This document shows positions 16,163 to 22,838 of a stretch of 22,838 nucleotides of DNA, in pieces (the stretch's first letter is position 1; each line of letters begins with the position of its first letter). Below the pieces are notes generated by a model. It was not told the DNA's origin. It was given only the letters and a program-made list of their open reading frames with translations, and searched no databases. Source of the stretch: Stramenopiles sp. TOSAG23-3. Lineage: Eukaryota; Sar. The position numbers were made by a program, and so were the translations under genes. The stretch lies in the NCBI GenBank assembly GCA_900128585.1, contig LT642325.1, positions 1 through 22,838 of the forward strand. Direction: 5' to 3'.

Positions 16163-18190
16163 TCAAAACATTTCGTCCCATCCTACCTTAGGATCTTTGG
16201 AACGGTCATAGTCCGAAAAAAATTCATGGTGGGATAATTGGTCATATTGCATGGAATCTATTTGACTGCTGCCATCAAGATCTAAGTCTGGTATGATCGG
16301 ACCCTTCAACGCCATGGTGCGCAGGAGTGGCCATTCAAAGCCTGAATCAAAATACCATGGATGTTTGAAGATATTCTCAAATGCATGATACCCAACTCCC
16401 AGTCGATAGTCTGGCTTCTTCGTCAGCAAACCGCTTGTAAACTGCTGGAATGCAGGGCTTACTGGAGGGGACGCAGGAAATGTGTACGCGCCAGCCATTA
16501 CCTTACGCAGCAACTCCACTTCTGAGCAGTTGTCGGGGAAGGGGCTTACACCAAATGCCAATTCGAATAATACAACTCCCAGGGACCAGAGGTCGGCTGA
16601 TTGGCCGTACCCCTTTCCGGTCAGAACCTCAGGGGCGCTGTAGCGGGCACTTCCACATGTAGTGTATGTTCGGTCGAGGACTCTTTTTGCCAGCCCAAAG
16701 TCTACGATTTTTCCGTACCCGTTTTTATCCAACACGATATTTTCCAATTTTAAGTCACGGTATATTATATGTTCGCCGTGTATGGCCTCCAGGGCCATTA
16801 CGATGCATCCAATATAAAATTGCAAATGGGATTCTGGGAGGGCACCATAGTTCATGAGTATGTCAAACATGTCCCCACCAGGCAAATACTCGGTAATCAA
16901 ATAAATAGAGTTAATGTCCGCCGATGTCCCATACAAATTGCAAACAAAGCGTGAGTGGACCTGTTGCATGTACTCCTTTTCCCTGATGATTACGTCCTGC
17001 ATCTCATTCATAACTATCAATGCTTTTTTCATCTCTTTCACTGCCACCATTCCAAATTCCTCCCCGTCTCGTAAAGTAACTATCCCAAAACCACCGACGC
17101 CAATGACACCTCTGGTACTGTATGCACTCAGATCAATACGCGATGGCACTACGACAGTCATACTGCGAACCTTTTTTACGACGGGCGAGTTCACCACATG
17201 CCCTCTGAACAAATCAAACGGCCCGAGCACTTCTTCAAACGATGCTCTATCGAGACCTACACAAACGCATGGACCCTCGGCAACTATCGATGCTGACCTG
17301 GGCTGATCCGTCACAAGTGCAGCTTCTCCAAAAAAATCTCCAACTTGCAACCTTTTCGGCTTCTCAAAATCGTTTATTACAACTTTTGCCGTCCCTATTT
17401 CAAGTATGTAAAATATATCGCCGGGTTCCCCTTGCTTTATAATGTACTGCCCATCTTCAAACCTCATTGGGTTCAAAATCTGGGCGAGCCTCTTCAACTC
17501 TTTGGAACCTATGAAGTCTTTAAAGTCTGGCATTTTTTCCAAAAGGTCAAGGTTCTTTTGGACGACAGATTCATGATAATGAAGCAATGATGCGCGCAAT
17601 GCTATGTGCTCCATAACCCAAAAATAACAATCTTCTTTTGCTATCACAGTAGCTGTGCGCGCGCATTCATAAAACAGCGCAAGCTCCCCAAAAGTCCCCC
17701 CTGTTTTGAGTTCGTCGCCAACACGGACCCCATCAACAACTATAGTGCAAGTTCCACTTTGTATCAGAAAGAATTCGTTTCCTTTGTCCCCTTGCTTCAC
17801 TATGGTTTCTCCCGCTTTAACTGCCTGTCTATACATATGCTGGACGATTATTGCCATGGCTTTGGCCGTCGTTTCGTCGAACAGCCAATGGTTCTTTAAA
17901 GTTTCGCATATAAACTGGGTCTCTGCAGAAGTTTTGGAGGTGGCCTCTGGGTTTGCTTTGGCAGCCTTTCCGTTCGCCAGTCTGTCTCGCAAGTCGGAGT
18001 GCCTTCTGCCGATGCGCATATTTGAAATATTTGTAACTGGCCTGGATACTGCAACTCTCGACTCCGATTCAGCCACCCGTTCTCGACGCAGTCGTGCCCC
18101 ATCGACCATTTGTTTCTCAACGGTGCTGGTTGTTCGGAGATACACCGGTTTGACCACGGGACTTTTCGTTCCTGAAAAAGCGCACCCCAT
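16163..18190 (-). CDS. cGMP-dependent protein kinase (PKG), N-terminally acylated type
   Basis: This 675-residue AGC Ser/Thr kinase should be activated by cyclic nucleotide. It begins MGCAF: Gly2 suits N-myristoylation and Cys3 palmitoylation, predicting membrane attachment. RRHS (62-65) matches a PKA/PKG substrate or autoinhibitory site. Two cyclic-nucleotide-binding domains follow. Their phosphate cassettes are FGELALFYECARTATV (167-182) and FGEAALVTDQPRSASI (287-302). In both, the Arg is followed by Thr or Ser, the feature linked to cGMP preference. The kinase domain has the Gly loop GVGGFG (364-369), Lys385 in VAVK, YRDLKLEN (477-484), DFG (497-499), activation segment TTCGSARYSAPE (510-521), and a C-tail ending in GWDEMF like other PKGs. 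All catalytic residues are present. The start ATG at 18190 has A at -3 and G at +4. It diverges from a PP2C phosphatase gene. Confidence 0.93.
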   Translation of the reverse strand: MGCAFSGTKSPVVKPVYLRTTSTVEKQMVDGARLRRERVAESESRVAVSRPVTNISNMRIGRRHSDLRDRLANGKAAKANPEATSKTSAETQFICETLKNHWLFDETTAKAMAIIVQHMYRQAVKAGETIVKQGDKGNEFFLIQSGTCTIVVDGVRVGDELKTGGTFGELALFYECARTATVIAKEDCYFWVMEHIALRASLLHYHESVVQKNLDLLEKMPDFKDFIGSKELKRLAQILNPMRFEDGQYIIKQGEPGDIFYILEIGTAKVVINDFEKPKRLQVGDFFGEAALVTDQPRSASIVAEGPCVCVGLDRASFEEVLGPFDLFRGHVVNSPVVKKVRSMTVVVPSRIDLSAYSTRGVIGVGGFGIVTLRDGEEFGMVAVKEMKKALIVMNEMQDVIIREKEYMQQVHSRFVCNLYGTSADINSIYLITEYLPGGDMFDILMNYGALPESHLQFYIGCIVMALEAIHGEHIIYRDLKLENIVLDKNGYGKIVDFGLAKRVLDRTYTTCGSARYSAPEVLTGKGYGQSADLWSLGVVLFELAFGVSPFPDNCSEVELLRKVMAGAYTFPASPPVSPAFQQFTSGLLTKKPDYRLGVGYHAFENIFKHPWYFDSGFEWPLLRTMALKGPIIPDLDLDGSSQIDSMQYDQLSHHEFFSDYDRSKDPKVGWDEMF

Positions 18191-19550
18191 CCTTTCTTCG
18201 CTGCAGAAGTGGTCGTGCCTTAGTCTGTTTGGTGAAGGGCCGGGCTGGCGATTTTACGGGGACGTCGTTGCACCGTATATTTACGACATGTATTTCTTTC
18301 AAGGATAGTGAACAGTTACTAATGTTTATATCATAGTTACGTGTTTAGGCAGCACAACACACTTGTCGATGCAGACGAAGACACGATGACGACAACAACA
18401 ATTTCAGTAAAAAATAATAAATTATTATTATAGTAGTTGTTGTATTTTTTTCTACTAAAATACTCTACGGTGGTATTATTATTATTAATACGATATATAA
18501 AAAATGGTAACAAATATATATTATAATATTATTATTATTATTAATAGAGGGGGAGGATGGAGGAAGGATGGATTTTGATGAATGATCGCGTTATAATTTA
18601 GTAATGTCTGTACACACCATCGTAGTTCATTCGAAGCAGTTTGTTGTCGTCGGCAGTAGTAGAAAGAAGAAGAATCCATCATTTTAATTGAGTATATTCA
18701 CATATAGGGAATAATAGCTTCCTAACTATTGTCATTATATATCAGTCGTCACCACCATATTTTAGTATTTTGATTTTTGTTGTTGTAGTAGCAACGCATA
18801 TAATTAATTAATTATACACAGAACACAGACATCCTTTTAATTTTTTCACTTTCTATTTTAGTAGTCTGGACAGGTTTTTGCTATTATTATCATAGACACG
18901 TACTCCTAATTTCAGTATTAAATGCTTACTACGTATACTGTATACTAATATAGTATTCCTATATAGTACGGGCAGAGCTAAATAAATTACTCTTCGAGAT
19001 TCAGATATTCAGATTCATCTGCGATATCCTCGTAGTTTTTGATGTGTACGTTGGTGAAAAACAAATATTTGATAGGTACATTTAATAATTATAATATAAT
19101 ATAATTATACTTATGAATAAATATATTCACATTATATTTCCTATTTAATATTTGTATTGTAAGGTTATCCTTTAAATATAGAAATTGCGCGAATTTCATA
19201 ATTACAGGTAATAGCACTGTTGTTTTGGTAGTGAAATGGATCAAAAAATAATTGTGCTGTTGTGCCCTTTTATAAAGGTGTAACGGTGAGTAAAAAAAGT
19301 CATCACCTTCTTCTTTTTTCGTTCTTCTTCTTGTGATCGATCCTATTGTATGTGTATGTAAAGTAACCAAGAGTTAGTTGCCCGGTGATTAATTAATTGC
19401 AAAAAGAAAGAGAGGTTTTTAGTGGCAGATATTGTGAATAATATATGGATATTTAGACTTATAGAACTAACACCAGTACTTTGTCACAGAGACGCTACAA
19501 GAAGGCCAACAAAGAAAGCGCAATCCAAGCTACTGTTAATAGGGCCGGGG
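18191..19550. promoter_or_regulatory. Divergent spacer between kinase and phosphatase genes
   Basis: This 1.36-kb spacer, the longest in the window, must hold the promoters of both flanking genes. The first 110 bases next to the kinase are GC-richer and may be its 5' leader; a tiny ATG-TCG-TAA frame lies there on the minus strand (18281-18289). From 18310 on the DNA is AT-rich, with TTA/TAT triplet runs (18470-18545), ACA/ACG triplets (18378-18402), an AT-only inverted repeat (about 19086-19110) and a TTC run (about 19308-19332). From 19389 the frame of the phosphatase is open but lacks an ATG until 19551. No RNA gene is seen. The promoter role is inferred from gene orientation. Confidence 0.55.
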
Positions 19551-21113
19551 ATGTTCTCAAAAGCTGAATGCCAGGTTCCCGCAACTAAAGGGGGGCAAAG
19601 CCTTTCTGGGGCAAATGCTAAGCGACCGGCCAGGGTTCGTCAGCCTGCCGTCAGAGGACGAAGAACACGTCGTCCCAACACTTCGTCTTACTCGAGCCAG
19701 CATGGAGTCGGCCACATAGGTGCGATCGGAATGGATTACCAGTCACAAACTTCCGATAGCAAAGCGAGGTTTGGGGTCCCAACTCGTCGGAAGCGTGCAG
19801 ACGTTGGGCAGGTTGTTCGCTCAAATGGGAAAAATATTATGAACATGCACAAAAATGCAGCCTCCCCGCAAAAACAATACCCCAAGAAGTATGAAACGGG
19901 CGAAAGCAAACGCGGGGGGGTTAAGCAATGGAAATTAAAGTACCAACGACCGTCAACAACGTCCAAAGTACAAGCTGGAAGGTACCGCCGGCGAAGGATG
20001 CCACCTTCCTCCCCGGTACACCTGTCGGCACCGAGTGAGCCGAAATACAGCCTGCCATCTTCCGGTAAAGAACGTTCTGCTAATAAAAAAAATATGCCCC
20101 TGAGAATAACGTCAGTCAATGATGCAGACAATGAAACGAAACAACCTGCAAAACATGAAAATGGTATTTCATTAATGAACCGCCCAAAAGATTTAGTTTG
20201 CGGTCATGTCAGTGGAGCTGTTTCTGTTCAAGGATTTAAGCCAAACAAGCCGGGTTGGTTAAACCAAGACAACGTTTTAGAACTAAGAGACTTCAATGGC
20301 CGCGGGCTGCTAAGTTTAGTATGCGTGTTTGATGGCCATGGTAAACTTGGCAGGGAGGTATCGGAGTATTGTGTCCAGCACCTTACATCCCATATGTTGG
20401 GCGCGGATGTCAATTTGCCCTTTACTCCAATGGTTGGGCAAAAAATTACCCAAGCGTTCTTGCGCTTGGACGATCAACTGCGACTTATGATAGATACTAG
20501 CAACAGCGGCAGCACTGCTGTAGCCGCAGTCTTATCCCACAATAGTGTGCTGCTTGCTCATGTTGGAGACAGCAGGGCTTGCGTAGGGCGTATCATACCG
20601 GCCGGCGGGAAATCAAAAAACAGCAGGGTTGAAGTGATGGCGCTCACTGCTGACCACAAACCGAATCGCCCAGACGAATCTCAGAGAGTTCATAACTGTG
20701 GAGGTCGTGTATCAGCAAGCCCACACTACGCCGTGAACGCTGAGAATGCGACACAGCGAGTATGGTCAGCAATGCCAAACATATATGGGCCGGGACTGGC
20801 CGTAAGCCGATCGTTTGGGGACGCAATGGCGCACACTTGCGGTGTTACAACAATTCCCGAAGTTCGTCTATACAAATTGCAGCCGCATGATAAATGGATG
20901 TGCATGGCAACTGATGGGGTCTGGGATGTCATGTCCTTGAACGACGTCGCTGCCATCGTGAATAGAATTATTGATAGGGATCCAAAAAAATGGAACCCCA
21001 AGCAAGCGGCTCGAATGATAGTGGCTACTGCAAGGAAGCGATGGCGTGCGTCCCCTCAGGCAAACGGTAGGATCGATGACATTACTGCCCTTGTCGTCAA
21101 GCTAAAGGCATGA
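19551..21113 (+). CDS. PP2C-family (PPM) protein Ser/Thr phosphatase
   Basis: This 520-residue metal-dependent phosphatase has a long basic, probably disordered N-terminal region (about 1-205) rich in Arg, Lys, Ser and Pro. The PP2C domain follows: NQDN (238-241), DGHG (261-264), a Gly-Ser-Thr-Ala turn (320-323), GDSR (339-342), LTADHKPN (366-373), SRSFGD (419-424), ATDGVWD (453-459) and DDIT (509-512). The metal-binding Asp residues of the family (in NQD, DGHG, TDG and DDI) are all present, so an active Mn/Mg enzyme is expected. It has no signal peptide or membrane segment. The start is the first ATG of a frame that stays open back to 19389. A non-ATG or spliced extension would add a few dozen basic residues. 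The basic N-terminus may serve in localisation or substrate docking; this is a guess. Confidence 0.93.
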   Translation: MFSKAECQVPATKGGQSLSGANAKRPARVRQPAVRGRRTRRPNTSSYSSQHGVGHIGAIGMDYQSQTSDSKARFGVPTRRKRADVGQVVRSNGKNIMNMHKNAASPQKQYPKKYETGESKRGGVKQWKLKYQRPSTTSKVQAGRYRRRRMPPSSPVHLSAPSEPKYSLPSSGKERSANKKNMPLRITSVNDADNETKQPAKHENGISLMNRPKDLVCGHVSGAVSVQGFKPNKPGWLNQDNVLELRDFNGRGLLSLVCVFDGHGKLGREVSEYCVQHLTSHMLGADVNLPFTPMVGQKITQAFLRLDDQLRLMIDTSNSGSTAVAAVLSHNSVLLAHVGDSRACVGRIIPAGGKSKNSRVEVMALTADHKPNRPDESQRVHNCGGRVSASPHYAVNAENATQRVWSAMPNIYGPGLAVSRSFGDAMAHTCGVTTIPEVRLYKLQPHDKWMCMATDGVWDVMSLNDVAAIVNRIIDRDPKKWNPKQAARMIVATARKRWRASPQANGRIDDITALVVKLKA

Positions 21114-21212
21114 ATGAAATAGGCAATTTGCATCTGAACCATATAAAGCGAAAATATACACATGCGTATGCGTGTTATTCAATGACTTGTCAATCATATC
21201 ACAAACTTCACA

Positions 21213-21226
21213 GGGGGGGGGGGGGG
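21213..21226. repeat. Poly-G homopolymer (14 G)
   Basis: A run of fourteen G on the + strand stands out in AT-rich DNA. It lies 37 bases before the first base of the B repeat unit. Its exact length may be a sequencing estimate. Confidence 0.9.
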
Positions 21227-21263
21227 ACAAGATTCCATTGCAATATGCTACACTTCGTTCTTT

Positions 21264-21670
21264 GTAAATAAGTACACAAGAAAATTGGCTGTTATTTAAG
21301 TAATTAAAATTAGTGCACTATGAACTGAAATCTACTAAACATTCGAGGTTTACATTCCTTCATGTACTGCGAACTTATCTTTGCTCTTGTGGTTTTACTA
21401 TGATATCATATCATAATCGATATACCCTTGTCACTTAGTCTTATCTTAGCTATCATATCAAACTTAGATGTACTCCATGCATGATCTGAATCGGTAGGTG
21501 GATTGGCAATGCTTCCAGACGACCCATAATAAACTTCCTCGCCCGCTGTCTCACTCATAGATGACTCATTCCGTAAATAAGTTAAAACAAAAAATTGGCT
21601 GTTAATTTAAGTAATTAAAATTTAGCTTTCTCATGTACCGCGAAAATGAATCTGCTCCTTTTGTCCATTA
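21264..21670 (-). repeat. Repeat copy B: partial tandem of the dispersed gene-end repeat
   Basis: The segment GTAAATAAGT-x-ACA followed by AAATTGGCTGTTA and AAGTAATTAAAATT occurs at 21264-21313 and again at 21573-21622, a period of 309 bases. The first unit is complete (21264-21572). The second is cut off near 21670 after TGTACCGCGAAAATGAATCTGC. Both match copy A at 11442-11745 in the same orientation. Shared landmarks are ACCGCGAAA, AATCTGCTCCTTTTG, AGGTTTAC, ATACCCTTGTCACTT and CTCCATGCATGATC. Confidence 0.8.
21406..21570 (-). pseudogene. Decayed 3' coding end inside repeat copy B
   Basis: The minus-strand frame from 21570 to the stop at 21406-21408 encodes SSMSETAGEEVYYGSS, then ANPPTDSDHAWST. 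It corresponds residue by residue to copy A (EEVDYGS, ANPHTDSDHAWSS). After the Trp-Ser the two copies differ by indels and end at different stops. An in-frame ATG lies at 21556-21558, but a 50-residue product is unlikely to be a complete protein. Conservation of the reading frame across the core, with synonymous-looking changes, suggests a real protein ancestor. The family is not recognised. Confidence 0.55.
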
Positions 21671-21876
21671 GTTTATAAGAATTAATCAACTTAAAGTGTG
21701 TTCACGACAAGTTCATAAAACACACAGCGCACAGCTTTCTGTAAGTCCTCATTTCATTGTAAAAACAAAGAGTTGTCTCTCGTTTACATTTTATAAATAC
21801 GCGCACCACCCCAACTCTTAAAAAAAATATTTAGCACTGGCAGCGCCCCGATGAAACGAATGAGTTAGTTTACCTC

Positions 21877-22838
21877 TTACTTACGGCGCTTTTTCTTGCG
21901 ACGACCATCCGCTGTAGCTTCATCGGCCCAACTCCTCTCCTTCTTGCTCAAAGAATCCTGCCCTGATTTCTCCAAAATAGAAGCAAAATCTTCCGCCGCA
22001 GCAAATGGTGATTTCCCGCTGTTTTTCTTGCCAGCTTTTTCGTCTTTATCTGAGCTTTCACTCTCATTCTCTTGAAAATCTTCCTCTTCATCGCTACCAC
22101 CATTATCTTCATCATCAGAAAAGTCCCACATTGGTTCATCGTCATCTTCCCCATCTGACATACCACCCGCTTTTTCGTGTAACAATCCTTCGGCCAGTTG
22201 TTGGGAAAATCTATCATACCCGGCTTCTTCATCCTCTTCACTTTCCGAACCGTCGTCCTGGTTTTGCTCTTTGCTTTCGTTAGATTTCTTCGCCCCGGAC
22301 CTCTCTCGTCTGTCTTTCTCTTTAAAAAACCGCAGAAAGAATTCTTCTTCTTCCCTGACAGACTTTTGATAGAGAAAATTTTTGGAATTGACTGGATTAG
22401 ACGTAGACACATGGCCGTATTTCCCCGAATCTTTTCGTTGCATTGTGGAAAACGAAGCGTTCGAACTCTGCTTTATCATGCTCAAATCCTTTTGCTTAGG
22501 ATTTCTGTATGAAAACCTCTCAAGAAATGCAGTTGATCCGAAATCTCGCAATGGGTCCCCCTCATAGTCAATAAAAGAGCCTTCCAGTAACGATTTCGCG
22601 AAGACTTGCACAGAAGGGTGATAATGGTTAGCAAGGCTGTTCAAAGCCCAGCCACAAGTCGACTTTGCCCCTGCATACTTAGGGTCTCGTTTGAAGGGGT
22701 CATACGTAACATATTTGTTATCAGGCACGGCATCACTTTCTTGCTTTTTATCAGGATCGTTACTATTTGTAACAGTCTTGGCTTTATCGTTCGTTTTGTC
22801 CTTGTCTTTACGATCGTTGCTATCCCCATCGCTGTCGC
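21877..22838 (-). CDS. Noc1/Mak21/CEBPZ-like ribosome biogenesis factor (partial, C-terminal part)
   Basis: About 320 codons are visible. The frame continues without a stop to the right edge, so the N-terminal part, which should hold most of the CBF/Mak21 domain, is missing. The visible part starts with a charged Asp/Lys/Asn linker, then YDPFKRDPKYAGA, LNHYHP-like ANHYHPSVQVFAKSLLEG, DYEGDPLRDF and FLERFSYRNPK, which are diagnostic of the end of the Mak21/Noc1 domain. An acidic region follows (many Glu/Asp/Ser), then PFAAAEDFASILEKSG, a conserved family element, and a basic tail ending KKKRRK that may be a nucleolar signal. Noc1/Mak21 works with Noc2 in early 60S pre-ribosome assembly in the nucleolus. 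No ATG that could be the true start is visible in this piece. Confidence 0.92.
   Translation of the reverse strand, partial: DSDGDSNDRKDKDKTNDKAKTVTNSNDPDKKQESDAVPDNKYVTYDPFKRDPKYAGAKSTCGWALNSLANHYHPSVQVFAKSLLEGSFIDYEGDPLRDFGSTAFLERFSYRNPKQKDLSMIKQSSNASFSTMQRKDSGKYGHVSTSNPVNSKNFLYQKSVREEEEFFLRFFKEKDRRERSGAKKSNESKEQNQDDGSESEEDEEAGYDRFSQQLAEGLLHEKAGGMSDGEDDDEPMWDFSDDEDNGGSDEEEDFQENESESSDKDEKAGKKNSGKSPFAAAEDFASILEKSGQDSLSKKERSWADEATADGRRKKKRRK

Larger units (their letters stand above)
21114..21876. other. Convergent spacer with G tract and tandem gene-end repeat
   Basis: This spacer lies between the convergent PP2C and Noc1-like genes. After about 100 bases of ordinary 3' flank it contains a run of 14 G (21213-21226), then repeat copy B (21264-21670), then AT-rich DNA with no gene up to the stop of the Noc1-like gene. 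Confidence 0.75.

Noticed and set aside
18281-18289. A two-codon upstream frame (ATG TCG TAA) ahead of the kinase start
   Set aside because: The transcript start is unknown, and such short frames are common by chance.
17706-18308. A 200-codon + strand frame antisense to the kinase 5' end
   Set aside because: It is a shadow of the well-supported kinase gene and shows no domain signature.
1-22838. CRISPR array, rRNA, prophage or bacterial operon features
   Set aside because: No spaced repeats, rRNA segments or bacterial gene organisation are present; the content is eukaryotic throughout.

Overview
The window is nuclear DNA from a single-celled eukaryote. It carries eight complete protein genes and one gene cut by the right edge. 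Every gene reads as one uninterrupted frame with a standard ATG and a TAA, TGA or TAG stop, so the region is intron-poor or intron-free. Coding DNA is moderately GC-rich. The spacers of 0.4-1.4 kb are very AT-rich and full of GAA/TTC, TAA/TTA, CA, CT and CAG microsatellites. The gene content (TRAPPII subunit, RECQL helicase, Noc1/Mak21, cGMP-dependent kinase, FKBP-TPR immunophilin) is plainly eukaryotic. A cGMP-type kinase together with intron poverty suggests a protist, possibly of the stramenopile/alveolate/rhizarian assemblage, but I cannot name the lineage.

Layout, left to right: a long GAA tract (1-285) and AT-rich spacer; a secreted seven-bladed RCC1-like propeller protein (+, 1093-2052); converging on it, a nucleoredoxin-like thioredoxin with a UBA domain (-, 2438-3292); a RECQL-type helicase (-, 4012-6162); divergent from it, a TRAPPC9/Trs120 homologue (+, 7122-11366); an FKBP-TPR immunophilin (-, 12101-13261); an M49-like (dipeptidyl peptidase III-like) zinc peptidase (-, 13726-15543); a cGMP-dependent protein kinase (-, 16163-18190); divergent from it, a PP2C phosphatase (+, 19551-21113); and, converging on that, the C-terminal part of a Noc1/Mak21/CEBPZ ribosome-biogenesis factor (-, 21877-22838, running off the edge).

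The genes are mostly unrelated housekeeping and signalling functions, with no operon-like logic. The one suggestive pairing is the divergent kinase/phosphatase couple around 18.2-19.5 kb.

The most unusual signal lies between genes. Two convergent spacers (about 11442-11773 and 21264-21670) share a degenerate repeat. On the minus strand it contains the decayed 3' end of a protein-coding gene, with a shared peptide core reading EEV-x-YGS and then NP-x-TDSDHAWS, followed by a conserved 3' flank. In the second spacer the repeat is partly tandem with a 309-bp period. This looks like the relic of an unidentified multicopy gene family or mobile element. Other points of interest are the M49-like peptidase with a shortened zinc motif, the regularly spaced cysteine pairs of the propeller protein, SUMO-interaction-like motifs at both ends of the helicase, and GTAC-rich palindromes shared between spacers.
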